Part shown: in pieces, positions 44,405 through 56,950 of the stretch | Layout: each line of letters opens with the position of its first letter | Numbering within the stretch: the stretch's first letter is position 1 | From: Areca catechu | Lineage: Eukaryota > Streptophyta > Magnoliopsida > Arecales > Arecaceae | Reading direction: 5' to 3' | NCBI GenBank assembly: GCA_021397845.1 | Contig: CM038044.1 | Location: 84,391,942-84,455,941, forward strand | Length of the DNA stretch: 64,000 nt | Notes under the pieces: model-generated | What the model was told of the DNA's origin: nothing | Database searches by the model: none | Seen by the model: the letters and a program-made list of their open reading frames with translations, nothing else | Translations under genes and position numbers: made by a program

Positions 44405-44937
44405 GACTTGAGTGCAGGGCTTCTAGAGTTTCCTAGCTTGATATACCAAATTGTGAGTCAAGCAGTTGATACTGAGGCTTCGGAAGCTTCCCGGCTTACA
44501 TCTCCGAACTATGAGAGGGCATTTGAATAAAGGGCTTCTGGAGTCTCCCGGCATTAGAGTACGAGGCTTCGTAAGTTTCTCGATTTTGAGTGTAGGTCTT
44601 CGAAAGTTTTCTGGCTTTGAGTATGGGGCTTCATAATTTTTCCAGCTTTGAGTGCAGGGTTTCTTAAGTTTTCTAGCTTTGGAGTGCGGGGCTTCATAAG
44701 TTTCTCAGCTTTGAATATGGGGCTTCGTAAGTTTCCTGGCTTTGAGTGCAGGGCTTCATAAGTTTCCTAGCTTTGAGTCCTGGGCTTCGTAAGATTCCCA
44801 ACTTTGAGTGCAGGCTTCGTAAGTTTTCTAGCTTTGGAGTGTGGGGCTTCGTAAGTTTCCCGGTTTTGAGTGTGAGGCTTTGTAGGTTTTCCCACTTTGG
44901 AGTGCGGGGCTTCATAAGTTTTCCGGCTTTGGTCACC
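44405..44937. repeat. Tandem array of a ~31-bp unit in H's 3' region
   Basis: About 15 degenerate units on the pattern GGGCTTCGTAAGTTTCC(T/C)GGCTTTGAGTGC. Because 31 is not a multiple of three, translations cycle through frames; the minus ORF 44694-44993 is a by-product. Tandem arrays downstream of integrase are a known feature of Tat-lineage elements and a known source of satellites. Confidence 0.88.
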
Positions 44938-46330
44938 AGACTTGGAGTTGGGTGAGTGAGTTCTTGCATATGTGGAAGATAGTGTTGCACCAATAAGAAA
45001 TTTAATAATTAAGGGAGAGACTTATCCTTAAATTGCTGGCATTCCACGTCTAAGGGAACCGGTCACCGTTGAGCATAGCGAGGTAATAAGCTCTGTTTGA
45101 CAGAGCCTCACCACCTTATAGGGGCCTTCCCAGTTTGGGAATAGCTTGCCATATTCTCCTAGTTGGGATACTTCTACTCACCTACTAACCAGGTCGCTTG
45201 GATGGAACGTCTTGGGCCTAATGCGGGCATTGTAGTAGCATGCTACCCGTTGCCGATATGTTGCCATCCGAAGTCAAGCTTTATCCCTCATCTCATTCAG
45301 AAGGTCCAGGTTGAGAAGGAGGTGGGCCGGATTCTTAGCCTCGTTGTACTACTCTACCTGTAGTGTGGGCAGACCTACCTCCACCAGAATAATAGCCTAC
45401 AAACCAAAGATGAGGTTGAAGGACATCTCACTTGTTGCCATTCGAGATGTTGTGTGGTTGACCCATAGTACACTGGGGAGATCTTCAGTCCATCGACCCT
45501 TGGCCTCATTCAGTCCAGTATAGAGCCCTTGCAAGATGGTTCGATTGGTCACCTCAGCCTTCCCGTTGGTCAGAGAGTGAGCCACCGAAGTGAAGCGATG
45601 GCAGATGTTGAGGTCTATACAGAACTCTTCAAAAGATGGTTGTCAAATTGCCATCCATTTTCAGTGATGACTAAGTGTGGGAGTCTGAAATGGTAGATGA
45701 CTGACTTCCATAAAAAGAATCTGACCTTGGCCTCAGTGATCCATGTCAGGGGTTTGACTTTGATTTATTTAGTGAAGTAGTCAATTGCCATAATCAAATA
45801 CTTCTATTGGCTGGACACAGGAGGAAAGGGACCTAGGATGTCCATTCCCCAATGGGCGAATGGACACAGAGCTGATAGCTGGGAGAGCGGGGTAGCCGGC
45901 TAACGTTGGATGTGGGTGTGACTTTGATAGAGGTCACATCTTCTCATAAAATTGGTGGTGCCTTCTCGCATGGTCACCCAGAAATATCTTTGCTGGAGTG
46001 CCTTATAAGCCAGAGTCCTGCCCCCCAAATGATTTTCGTAGATGCCTTCGTGTATCTCTTGGAGCACGTAGGTGGCTTCTAAGGGCTTTAACCACTTCAG
46101 TAGGGGATAAGAATAAGACCTTTGAGAAATTTGCCCATCAATTAACATGAACCGCATGGCCTTCTTCTTAAGGAGGCCAGCTTCCTTGCGATCCTCGGGT
46201 AGGGCATCGGTGGCAACGTATTTGATGTAGGGGTAAATCCAGCTTGCCTTGCAGATGACTTGTTGGACCTCTGCTACAGACTCGAAGCTGGGGGTCTCTA
46301 GATATTTGATGAAGGTACATCCTATTAATG
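44938..46330 (-). pseudogene. int: Integrase of Tat-like element H
   Basis: N-terminal zinc-binding region: 'EIHEGIYENHLGGRTLAYKAL', 'GYFW'-like 'RYFWVTM', 'CDLYQSH' (second Cys lost). The core is fragmentary between 45900 and 45600. The catalytic Glu region shows 'SLTNGKAEVTNRTILQGL', then 'WTEDLPSVLWVNHTTSRMATSEMSFNLIFG'. The C-terminal part 'LGEYGKLFPNWEGPYKVV' is followed by a frameshifted end near 45030. Typical Tat/Ogre-type integrase with many stops. Confidence 0.82.
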
Positions 46331-46830
46331 AATTTGATGGGGTGGCCAGCTTGGAGAGGACATCGGCCCGGGCATTCACCGCATGAGGGATGTGAAAAAT
46401 GCTAAAGTGCTAGAGGTTCACTGTGCATGAGCGTACCTTATCCAGAACTTTGCCATCATGGGATCTCGAGCTTCATACTCGTCGAAGACCTAGCCCACCA
46501 CAAGCTATGAAACCATGAAGACCTTCAGGCACTTTATGCCTAGTTCGTGGGACACCTTCAATCCCATGAAGAGCGCCTCATATTCAGCTTGATTATTGGT
46601 CATCTTGAAGAGGAAGCATAGCACATATTCCACGATGACCCCATCATAGTTGGCGAGGATGAGCCCGGCTCCACTCCCTCTAGTGTTGGACATGCTGTCA
46701 CTATGGAGGATCCACGTCATCATTCCCGGGGCCAAGTCTTGCCCAGGCTTAGTTCACTTATCTGCCTCCTCCAAATCTTCGGCCACCCAGGTGCACTTTA
46801 CAAGGAAGTCAGCAACAACTTGGGCCTTTT
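46331..46830 (-). pseudogene. pol: RNase H of Tat-like element H
   Basis: Reads 'WILHSDSMSNTRGSGAGLIL', 'IVEYVLCFLFKMTNNQAEYE', 'ALFMGLKVSHELGI' and, near 46370, 'NARADVLSKLAT' (the last conserved Asp). Catalytic Asp of 'HSDS' and Glu of 'QAEYEAL' are retained. Stops at 46502 and nearby. Confidence 0.82.
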
Positions 46831-47971
46831 GCACCAGTCATGGATAGTTGGTGATGTAGAACTCGTTGAGCCTCACCGCCCACTTGACCAGGCGCCTCGA
46901 TACATCAAGGTGGCCTAGGATGGCCCTTAGAGGCTGGTCGGCGAGGACAGTGATCGGATGTGCTCGGAAATAGGGCTTAGGATGCTATACAGACATAATG
47001 AGTGCAAAAATAATATTTTCAGATTGAGTGTACCTAGTTTTCGCATCATGGAGTAGCTTGCTAGTGTAGTTGACCGGTCATTAGGAACCATCCTTGTCAG
47101 TGCAGACTAGTACTAACCTGACCGCTTCTAATGAGATCGCAAGGTATAGGAGGAGCTCTTCCTCGGGCTCCGGCCTAGATAGCAGTGGTAGGGAGGTGAG
47201 GAGCTTCTTCAACACCTCGAAAGCCTTCTAGCACTCCTCTATCCAGGTGAAGTCATGCATCTTGCATAGCACCTAGAAGAATAGCTAGCAGTGCTCGGCA
47301 GAATACGAGATGAAATGTCTTAGTGCCACAATGCATCTAGTCAGGCACTAAACCTCCTTCTTGGAGATAGGGTGTCTCATGTAAATAATTGCCTGGATCT
47401 TCTTGAGGTCGGCCTCTATCCCCCTTTGGGTCACCATGAACCTCAGAAATTTTCTCGCTGCAACAGCAAATATGCATTTGGTGGGGCTCAACTTCATCTG
47501 GTAGAGGAAGAGGTTGTCAAAGGCCTCCACCAAGCTGGTGATGTGGCCTGACTCCTAGTCGCTAATGAAAAGCATGTCATCTACGAAGACTTGCATGTTG
47601 CCGATATGGTCCTTGAAGACCCTGTTGACTAGGTGCTGGTACGTGACTTCTACATTCTTAAGGTCGAAAGGCATCATCCTGTATCAGTACGAACCTCTAT
47701 CAGTCATGAATGTCGTGTGCTCCTCGTCCTTCGAGTGCATGCATATTTGGTTATATTCGGAGAACGCATCCATGAAGCATGGAGCTTGTGGCCTAAGGTT
47801 GCATCCACTAGCTAGTCAATCTTGGAAAGTGGGAAGCGATCCTTCGGGCATACCCAATTGAGGTCAGTATAGTCCATGCAAATCCTCCACTTTTCGAGAG
47901 CCTTCCTGACCATCATTACATTAGCAAGCTAGTCAGGATACCGTACCTCGTAGATGAAGCCTATGAAAGAA
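46831..47971 (-). pseudogene. pol: Reverse transcriptase of Tat-like element H, cut by copia K
   Basis: From the right edge: 'FIYEVRYPD', one stop, 'LANVMMVRKALEKWRICMDYTDLN', 'CPKDRFPLSKID', then the catalytic region 'VFVDDMLFIS' (47561-47590; YVDD to FVDD), 'MKLSPTKCIFAVAARKFLRFM', 'TQRGIEADLKKIQAI'. The reading frame ends abruptly at 47971 where K's LTR starts. The upstream RT, protease and gag must lie right of the window. Confidence 0.85.
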
Positions 47972-49010
47972 TGGTGCCCTAAAAGCCAAACACTGTGAGG
48001 GCATTTCTATGATCTTCCAACTCTTGTATGATATTATTTATCAATAAAAGGCATCTTTTGATTCATCATACTGCTACATCGTATAAAGATTATGATGAAC
48101 CCCATAGGTTAGGGTAATGAAATTAGGGTTATGATGGAGATCATAATGGTGAGACCTAAGTTCCTATAAACTCTAATATAAAATATTCCTAGTCATTAGA
48201 TAATCAATTCGGGGATCGATGAATCTAGAAAGACTAGCACATCCTATGTATGCTCGATGGAGAGGTTGGTTGGTCTCACAACCACTTGTATAGAGATACT
48301 AATACAAGGATGTAAGTGCTCAATAGGTTATAAGTCCACTGAACTGATCCGTCAAGAGAACATCAAATGGAAGTTTTACTTATCAAAAAAATGTTCTCTT
48401 AGTGTGAGTTGTGAAAATGATCCTTAGACCTGAGACAACCATAGTATCTTATGCACATGAACCCATATTTTGGTGCATACTCACTCGTGGCAGTTAAGTC
48501 ATGTATAGGGTATTTTTGGATATGGTGGATTATGTATGAAGGTAATGAGTAGGTCAACAAGGAATCGATCACTCCAAGTAAGAGGAGAAGTTATCCCCTG
48601 TGATCTCTTCGAATGATGACTCAAGAAGTCTTTGATCAAAGTAGGATGAGATTAGATAAGGTTTTCTAATCTTTCATTAGTCAAGTATTCATTATCGAAT
48701 TGAGATTCAAAAGGATTAAGTACTAGGGTTTTACATTTATCCATGCCCATTACATAATCGAGATATAGGGAGATCGAAGGATTGAATTGCATGGTAACTT
48801 TCCACTGAATGGTATTTTAGTACTTTCAACCAAATTTCTTATCTTTCGGATAGGCATGACACATTGCTAGATGTCAATCATGTCTTGTAGGTTTTCATGA
48901 ATCAATTCGATTGAATTCATGAGTCAATTTGAAAGCTAGTTCGAATTGGCAACTTAGGTCAGCTCAATTTGACCAAATTAGATCAAATTGGATTCAATTG
49001 AATCGAATTG
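47972..49010 (+). repeat. 5' LTR of copia element K, first segment
   Basis: Begins TGGTGCCCTAAAAGCC at the break in H's RT. It continues at 58636 after chromovirus I; the shared AATTG is the TSD of I. AT-rich, no ORF. The left boundary relies on the end of H's frame and a TG start. Confidence 0.7.
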
Positions 49011-51661
49011 TGGTGCGAACACTAGAGGCATCAAAATAAGATAGAGGCTTCTCATCCCTCTGTGGATTACTTAGTAGTGTTTGAGTCTAGTTTGTAATAA
49101 GGGCTCAGCCTATTAAAGTTTTTTTTTCATTATTTGAGTCCTGTATTCAGAGTGGATTCATTCCATTAGGGTTTGGATCAGTTAGTCAAGTTAGCTCATG
49201 TTGAGCTAGTCTTTTTCTGAGTCCTGTATATGTTAGTCCAAGTCCAATGAAGACTCAATACAGGTGAAGACCAAGCCAATACAAGTGAAGACCAACCTAG
49301 CTTGAAGTTATGAAGACCATGGAAGGCCTAGTAGGAGAAATTGGAAGCCTTGGAACCCTGGAGTTCAGCTTCGAGCCCTGGACTATAGCCTAAAGCAAAT
49401 TGGGCCAGCCAAGGCCCATGAGAGGAACCAAGGTGATGGGGACATTAGCCTAGAATCTCAAGTAGCCCAGATCAAACCTGAAGCCCAGCCCAGCCCAAAC
49501 CCAGAAGCCAGCCCAACCCAGAAGCCAACCTAGAACCTGAAGCCAAGACCAGCCCAAACCTTGGGGCCTAAGATCCTGGAGTCGATGAGCACACATCCCG
49601 GAGCAGCATAGATCCTAGAGCATATCTAAGTTATTTTTAGGAATTCATTTTTATGTTATGATTGCTTAGTTTATTTTTGGATTTACTTTATCCTTGGATT
49701 AGTTTGTTTTTTTAAAATAAGTAGTTTGAATTTGTTAGGGATATCTGATCAAGATATCGGATACCTTAGGTTAGTCTATTTAAGATGTTTGGTTATTCAA
49801 TAATAAATTAGCAAAGAATATTATTATGAAAAAAAGTTTGGGTGTTATCCCATCACCTCCCCCCTCTTCTGGTTCTTCTTTCCTCTGATATTCTTCCTCC
49901 GGCTGCTCTCCTCTTTGCTTCCTTTCTTCTCCCTGGGCTCTTTTATTCATCCCCCCATTCCTCTTCTTCTTTCCCCTGCCACTCAATTAAAGCAACCCAC
50001 CGGAACCCCTCCTTGCTCCATCCCAGTAATTGACGAAGTCATCTCTTGGATCCCGGATCCACTGCATCCAAGACTCCACCCGACCACCAACTTCCAAGCC
50101 GCCACTCCCTTCTGTCCATAAGAAAACCACTACTCGACTGAACCATGATCGGATCCTATTGGATCCATCGCTACCAAATTGCTCGCCGGAGTCACCCACG
50201 GCCATATCAAGACTATCACCGATGATAGCCCACCGGTCTTTCGCCTGAAGCCCCTCTCCGGTGCCTTCGTTCTACCATGGCCGCCACCGTCGCTGTCCCC
50301 AGCCCCGTTACCGGTGGTCACCCATTTCTCTGCTACCATGGAGCCCACCACTGGCCAGAGAGGTCGCACCGCCAACTCCCGAGCAGCTATCTTCCTCCCC
50401 CATCGCCATCACCGGCGAGAGCCTGCCGGACTTGCTTCTTCGATGCCGATCCTCTATTTGCACGACCGTCAAAGCACCAAAGATGGTGCATGCATGGTCA
50501 TGAAGGCAAAGCCGACTTCCATTGCTGACTTCAAGATTAGGGAATAAACCAGAGAAGAAAAAAAATATCATGAGAAAAAAAAGAGTGAAGAAAAAAGGAA
50601 AAGTATGGGTTTATTATTATAGAAAAAAAAGAAAAAAAAGTATATAAAAAAAAGATTTCATTTGAATAAAGAAATTAAGGAAAAATAATTGGTTTTGGTT
50701 TAACCTAGCCTAGGGTCATTTCTTAACGACCAACAATCCGATCTCCTTGGAATAATTCTTGATTGGGGCTCCTGTCCCGCATCACAAGGGGTGACATTTG
50801 CTTATGATTACCACCCCTTGGTCAGCCACTTAGGGTCACCTCCCTTAACCGACCAAGGTAAGAGAGAGAGGGAGAATTTGATAGAAAGAAAACTATTGAC
50901 CTACCATGTATTTTAGCTAGGGTTTGGGTGGGATTCAAATTCCTATGGAAACACTTTTGTATCCTTACTTGGGGGGCAACTTTATGAGTCTATTTAAGAG
51001 GCTCTCTTCTCTTGTATCAAGAATAATTTTTCATGAATATTATTCAGTTTTCAATCTACTGTAGTGTGCTTTGCTGTGTGCTAAGGGGATTCTATGTGAG
51101 CCCCTTCTTCTTCTTTGTTTCCTGCACCCAGTCTCCAACTACCATCAAACCCTAGAAGCCATCTCTACAAGCTTGGCCGCCCAACAACAAAACATCTATT
51201 TCCTTGCTATTTTTTTAATTATTCCTTCATCCCTTCATCAATTTCTAATCCTTGACAGGTGATTTCCAGGTCCCTCGAAGTCTACGAATCCATTAATTCC
51301 AACCGGGAAGCGATCTGATCACCAGGTTGAAAGCTGTGAATCTATGAGGTCTTCGGCTTGATCATCCAGGCCGCATCCGGGAGCGATGAGAGACCTCTGC
51401 AAGGATTTATCTGCTAGATCCTGTCAGGTACACGCTCTCTATATTCCAGTAGCATTATTGAAGGAGAACTAGCCTAACCGAGGCTTCTCAGCCTCGGCGG
51501 TCCTCTTTTCTATTACTTTTAGGATCTTTTGCATGCTGTTGCTTCTTATTTTTGCATAGAACTCTATTCCTTAATTCTTGGCATTATTTTTGGGATTTAG
51601 ACACCTAACTCAACATAAAAATATATAAAAATACTTTGCATACATCTTTTGTCCTGCATTA
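49011..51661 (+). repeat. 5' LTR of chromovirus I, interrupted
   Basis: Starts TGGTGCGAACACTAG; ends TCCTGCATTA (terminal CA decayed to TA). Subtracting the 1351-bp solo LTR and one 5-bp TSD leaves about 1.3 kb, matching the 3' LTR. TATA-like CTATTTAAGAGG near 50989. Confidence 0.9.
49434..50784 (+). repeat. Solo LTR nested in I's 5' LTR (1351 bp)
   Basis: Begins TGATGGGGACATTAG, ends GTCCCGCATCA, flanked by CAAGG (49429-49433, 50785-50789). The 3' LTR of I lacks it at the equivalent site ('AACCAAGGGGTG'), which proves the insertion. The GC-rich part 49840-50530 gives overlapping ORFs on both strands that I judge non-genic. Confidence 0.92.
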
Positions 51662-51663
51662 TT

Positions 51664-51675
51664 TGGTATCAGAGC
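51664..51675 (+). promoter_or_regulatory. Primer binding site of chromovirus I (tRNA-iMet)
   Basis: TGGTATCAGAGC two bases after the LTR end. Confidence 0.92.
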
Positions 51676-52688
51676 CTGTTTGGGCTCAGTTTCTCTTTGA
51701 ATATTCGGATTGGGTGCTTCACCATGACCATCCGGTCATAAGAGACAAGTAGGGCTGCAAGACCCTCTCTTCCCAATCTATGGGATCTCCTATGGCATGT
51801 AGGGGTGCCACTGTGATTGACCCTTGAAGAAGAAAACAAAGGACTTCATTAGGGTAATTTGCATCTCGGCCATCTCAGCACATAACCTTATGTTTTAATT
51901 GTTTTTGCTTTTAAAAAATTTTAAAAATTTTGATTTTTCTTTTTCTAAATTCATCATAATTGAAACTAATTTTTAGAATTTTCTTAGGAATTATTTTGGT
52001 CTGTGGATTTTCTACCAGCTGGAATACTGCCTGAGAATAATTCTACCCTATTTTTTCAACAAAGCTAATTTCAGCAAGTTTAGGTTTCTTTTTGTATAAT
52101 TTTGCATATCTTAAATTTTTGGCATGTTTCCTGCATATTAGGCCATTATTTTCATATTATATTTCTATTTAAAAAATACCAAAATAAAAAAAACAAATAT
52201 ACTCATAAAACACCAAAAATACTTGAAACCTAAATTTGCATTTTCATCTGCCTGCCATCATGAGCATAAACTACTTTAAGAGCAATTTTACTATGTCAGA
52301 TAGGGGGAGGATTTGATCACCTCTCCTTAGCCCAAAACCATAATTCTTGCATCTGAACTGAACCCTAATTAAAATCGAGGAGACCTAATTTTCCTAGAGG
52401 GCTAGGGACATCAACATGTTGGGTCAACCATTATGGGAAGACTAGTGCACCCAATTCATCTCCTATTACTGGATGCTAGTGTCTAGGCTAGAGGTATAAT
52501 GTCAAACAACCTACGTGGATCGGTGGTTCCTTAATTGGATCCCTACGAGAGCATGGGGCCTCCCACCATCCCACCTTTTACCTAGCCAGTTGAAGGACTA
52601 GGAGTTGCGTTGTGTGTAAGTTGAGTCAACCCATTATGTTTGGGCTCTAGGTCTAGGTAGCCGTAGTCGAGTTATTGTTGAGTCTTGC
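51676..52688 (+). other. 5' leader of chromovirus I
   Basis: Contains a block at 51707-51823 nearly identical to K's leader (60459-60578), with a five-codon uORF ATG-ACC-ATC-CGG-TCA-TAA (51724-51741) and an ATGTAG start-stop (51797-51802). 52250-52410 matches D's leader. No longer ORF. Confidence 0.75.
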
Positions 52689-53775
52689 ATGTGCACTAGA
52701 TTAAGAGTCCCATTTCATCCACCATCTCCACCTTTGGCTGAACCCATGTATAAGCTAGAAGCCCAGATTCGAGCCCTTGTAGAATAAATGGCCTAGTTGA
52801 ACCATAAGTTTGACCGTGTAGACAACCGGTTAGACACCCTAGAGGAGGCACGTAGGCCTTGCAGTGAGCCAGACCCTAAGACACCTCCACATCCTAGGAG
52901 AATCCCTCGACCTGACCAATTCCCAGAGATTCACCCAAGGAGGCCTAATCAGGACTTCATAGACCAGGAAGATAGAGCCTACAAGAACATAAGGTTAGAA
53001 GCCCCCTCCTTTGATGGCTGTCTTGACCCAAAGGTTTACATAGATTGGAAGGGAGAGGTAGACCAGTATTTTGAGTGGTACAACATGTTTTAGGAGTGTA
53101 AGTATAGGTTTGCCAAGCTTAAGCTAGTCCGCTAGGTCAGGATATATTGGGCGAATGTTGAGAGAACACTTAGGCAAGCGGGCCGTGGACCCATAGTTAC
53201 CTGGGGTGCCATGAAAGCTAGGCTTAGAACCAAATATCTCTCAGAGTTATACCATCAAGGGTTGTTGGATAAGTGGTAGAGATTGAATCAGGGTAGAGAA
53301 TGAATCAGGGTAGCAAGAGTGTGGCTGAGTATATAGCAAAATTTGATGAGTATGCCATGAGATGCAATGTAGATGAGCCTGAGTTAATCACCTTGTCTAA
53401 GTTTAGAGCTGGCCTCAGGGAGGAGATTCAAAGAGAGCTTTACATGAGAGAGGTTAGTGACCTGGACCATGCCTACCAGATGCTAGGGATTATGAGCATT
53501 TTCAGAGAGGGCCCATCTACTGTAGACCCGAGCCCACTAGATATCACAGTCAGTACCAGGAGCTAGCCGGTCCGACTAGAGCCAACCCAGCCCAAGCCTA
53601 CCTAGCCTGAGTCGACCTAGTCTGAGCCACCCTGACCCGAGCCAACCCCAGACTTGTACTCCTTTGACCCGTAAAGATGATGAGGTAAATCAGGAGAGGT
53701 CCACAGAAGTCCCAATACTTAGAAAACTTGTTTTAAATATTGAAAACTAGGCCACTTCGCTAGTTAGTGCCTATT
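52689..53775 (+). pseudogene. gag: gag of chromovirus I
   Basis: Start ATG 52689 (MCTRLRVPFHPP) matches D's MSTRSG start. An early TAA/TAG pair truncates it near 52785-52796. Then 'NHKFDRVDNRLDTLEEARR', the capsid ('FDGCLDPKVYIDWKGEVDQY') and stops at 53091 and 53131. A short duplication of 'GAATCAGGGTAG' (about 53285-53310) shifts the frame. 'KFDEYAMRCNVDEPELITLS' and 'LYMREVSDLDHAYQ' follow. The zinc knuckle near 53727-53770 is damaged: second Cys is Tyr and two stops are present. It lacks the 14-residue repeats of D. Confidence 0.86.
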
Positions 53776-54592
53776 TAATGCCCTACACTTAGTTGAGCTA
53801 GAGGAAGAGGAGCATGAACCCATAGCTGAACATGAGGGAGAAATCTATGAGGCTGATGATCAGTTGTTAGATGAGTATGATGGGGAGGAAGAGGTACCTG
53901 AGTCTGAGAACATGTTGGGAGTGGTTAGGTGTATCTTGACCCAAACCCAAGTTACAGAAGATTGGCGTAGAACTAACATCCTACAAATCTTTGTTAAGAT
54001 AGGTGGTAAGGTGTTCAAGATCGTTGTAGATAGTGGGAGTTGTGTGAATGCCATCTCTACTAGTACAGTCAAATCTTTTGGGTTGACCACAGTTCCCCAT
54101 TCTAGCCCATACAAGGTTTCATGGGTAAATTCCACCTCCATCCAGATCAAGTCTAGGTGCCAAATCTTAGTTAAGCTGCAATCATATGAGAAAAAGATTT
54201 GGTGTGATGTCCTTCCCATGGAAGTAAGTAGTATCATTTTAGGTCGACCTTGGCTTTATGATCATGATGCAACCCTGTTTGGTCGAACCAATGTCTGTAC
54301 TTTTAGCCACCATGGGAATAAGTTTGTTATCCACCCAACTCCACCTAGAGACCCAATTAAGAGAGGTTCTTGTAGCCTTAAGGACAAGAAACTAGGAGTT
54401 AATCTGATTAAGGCTAAGGAATTAGAGAAAGAGATTGCTGAGGGTAACCCTATTTGGATCTTGACCACCAAAGAAATTCATGAGCCGACCCAAAAGAAAC
54501 ACCCTCCAGAAATTGTTGAGAATCTTAAAGAATTTAAGGATGTCTTCCCTGATGATTTACCTGATCAATTGCCATCCCTTAGAGACATCTAA
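53776..54592 (+). pseudogene. pro: Protease region of chromovirus I
   Basis: Open for 242 codons from 53864. Acidic linker, catalytic 'IVVDSGSCVNAIS', 'IILGRPWLYDHDATL', then the linker to RT ('LTTKEIHEPTQKKHPPEIVE'). Ends at a TAA (54590-54592) that replaces a Gln codon. Confidence 0.87.
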
Positions 54593-55880
54593 CATGTCAT
54601 AGATCTGGTCCCAGGAGCCACTTTACCAAACCTTCCTCAATATAGAATGAACCCCAGTGAGCATCAAGAATTACAAAAACAAGTGGGAGAGTTACTTAGG
54701 AAGGGTTTCATTAGGGAGAGCTTGAGTCCATGTGCAATCCCTGCTCTGCTGACCCCTAAGAAAGATGGTACTTGAAGGATGTACGTAGATAGTAGAGCCA
54801 TCAATAATATAACTGTGAAGTATAGGTTTCCCATCCCCCGATTGGATGATATGCTAGATATGATGGCCGGTGCTAAAATTTTCTCTAAGATAGACCTTAA
54901 GAGCAGCTATCATCAGGTTAGAATTAGACCTGGGGATGAGTGGAAGATCGCATTCAAGACTAAAGATGGCCAATTTGAGTGGGTTGTGATGCCTTTTGGC
55001 CTTTCAAATATACCAAATACATTTATGAGGATTATGACCCAAGTCCTAAGAGAATACACTGGAAAATTTATTGTAGTCTATTTTGATGATATCTTGATTT
55101 ATAGTAGGACTAGAAAGGACAACCTTAGTCACCTTAGGTTTGTATGCCAGACCCCTAAGGAGAATAGCTTCTATGCCAACATCAAGAAATGTGAGTTCAT
55201 GACACATAGGGTTATCTTCCTAGGTTTTGATGTCACCCTTGAGGGAGTTTCTGCAGATCCTAAAAAGTTTAGGACAATTATTAAGTGGCCTGTACCCTCT
55301 AGTGTCCACAATGTGCGTAGTTTCCATGGCCTAACAACCTTCTATAGGAGATTTATTAGGGGTTTTAGCACTGTTGTCGCACCCATAACCAATTGCATTA
55401 GGAAGGGTACATTTGACTGGACCAAAGCAGCTGATAATGCCTTCCTAGAACTTAAGGATAAGATGACCCATGCACCCATCCTATGATTACCTGATTTCTC
55501 TAAGGTGTTTGAGGTCACTTGCGACACCTTGAGAGTAGGAATAGGTGGGGTACTGAGTCAAGAAAATCATCCTATAGCCTTCTTTAGTGAGAAGCTGAAT
55601 GAGGCTAAACTTAAGTACTCTACCCATGACAAGGAATTTTATACGGTAGTCCAGGCCCTTAAATATTGGAGACATTACTTACTACTGTAGGAGTTTGTCT
55701 TATTTTCTGATCATGAGACACTCCGGTTCCTGAACTCCCAAAAAAAACTCAACCCAAGGCACAGTAAATGGATCGAGTACATTCAGGCATACACCTTTAT
55801 CCTGAAACACCATGCTGGAATAGACAATAAGGTAGTAGACACCCTTAGCCGTTGGTCTTTGCTTTTAGGTTCAATCAGCA
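54593..55880 (+). pseudogene. pol: Reverse transcriptase and RNase H of chromovirus I
   Basis: Same frame as the protease. 'GFIRESLSPCAIPALLTPKK', a TGA at a Trp codon (54774-54776), 'YVDSRAINNITVKYRFPIP', 'FSKIDLKSSYHQVRI', catalytic YFDD at 55079-55090. A TGA at 55484-55486 precedes RNase H ('FEVTCDTLRVGIGGVLSQ', 'FFSEKLNEAKLKYSTHDKEF', 'HHAGIDNKVVDTLSR'). The first RNase H Asp is retained. Confidence 0.9.
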
Positions 55881-56950
55881 CCCAAGTCATAGGGTTTGAT
55901 AGATTAAAAGATGAGTATGAAACCTGCCTAGACTTTGGAAACATTTACTAGACCTTTAGGCTAGGACCATCCAGTATCCATAGTGAGTATACCATTTAGG
56001 ATGGCTACCTATTCCAGAATAATAGACTCTATATCCCTAAAACTTCTCTTAGAGAATTCCTAATTTGGGAGACCCATGCTAGAGGATTAGCTAGTCACTT
56101 TGGTAAGAATAAGACCATCTTGGCGATAAATGACCAGTTTTATTGGCCAAGTTTGAAAAGGCATGTTGCTCAGATTGTAGCCAGGTGTAGAACTTGTGCT
56201 GTTACAAAACAGCAAAAGCAAAACACTGGTCTCTACGCACCCTTACCAATGCCTGATCGCCCTTGGCAGGATCGTAGTATGGACTTCATGTTAGGATTAT
56301 ATAAGATCCAAAAAAGACACAATTATATCTTTGTAGTGGTCGATAGGTTCTCTAAGATGGCTCACTTCATCCTGTGTTCCCAGACCTTTGATGCATCTAG
56401 AGTAGCCAAGCTTTTCTTAGACAACGTGGTTAGACTCCATAGCCTACCCAAGACCATCGTATCAGATAGGGATGTTAGGTTCACCAGTTATTTATGGAAA
56501 ACCCTCTAGCACCTGTTAGGGACCAAGCTTAAATTTTCTATAGCCTACCACCCCCAGACAATTGGCCAAACCGAAGTGGTGAACTGTAGCCTAGGAAACC
56601 TCCTTAGATGCCTGGTAGATGAACACATTGGAAGTTGGGACTTATTGTTGCCAGAGTAGAGTTCGCCTACAATAGCTCAATGAGTAGGACAATGGGCAAG
56701 AGTCCTTTTGTGATAGTCCATGGTATAAGCCTAATCACCCCATCGATCTAATTCCTTTACCTGTTCATGCACGAGTCTCAGAGTCTGCAGAGTCATTAGC
56801 ATAGCATATTAATGACTTGCATAAGGACATTAGCCAAAAGATTAACCTAAGTAATGAAACATATAAAAAACTAGCTAATTCCTGAAAAATGGCCAAGGAA
56901 TTTGATGTAAGGGATTCTGTCATGATAAGACTTAGGCCTTAGAGCGATAG
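55881..56950 (+). pseudogene. int: Integrase of chromovirus I
   Basis: 'LIWETHARGLASHFGKNKT', 'FYWPSLKRHVAQIVARCRTC', then the core: 'RSMDFMLGLYK', 'IVSDRDVRFTSYLW', 'QTIGQTEVVNCSLGNLLR' with the catalytic Glu codon GAA at 56573-56575. DD(35)E is therefore complete, unlike D. A stop at 56507-56509 and single-base losses near 56655 and 56725 break the frame. The tail at 56940 lacks about 60 bp present in D. Confidence 0.88.

Larger units (their letters stand above)
26994..47971 (-). mobile_element. Element H: Tat-like Ty3/gypsy element, 3' two thirds, interrupted
   Basis: On the minus strand: RT (from 47971), RNase H, integrase, a tandem-repeat 3' region, an antisense coiled-coil ORF (on the plus strand) and a probable 3' LTR at the left end. 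Sirevirus F (28772-40028) and element J (41000-43867) are inserted in it. Copia element K cuts the RT at 47971, so H's protease, gag and 5' LTR lie right of the window. Long 3' regions with tandem repeats and an additional, sometimes antisense, ORF are known in the Tat branch. Confidence 0.7.

Noticed and set aside
44694..44993. 99-codon repetitive protein
   Set aside because: Translation of the 31-bp tandem array; the frame changes from unit to unit.
49780..50571. Plus-strand ORFs up to 122 codons
   Set aside because: Inside a solo LTR defined by perfect TSDs; compositional artefacts.
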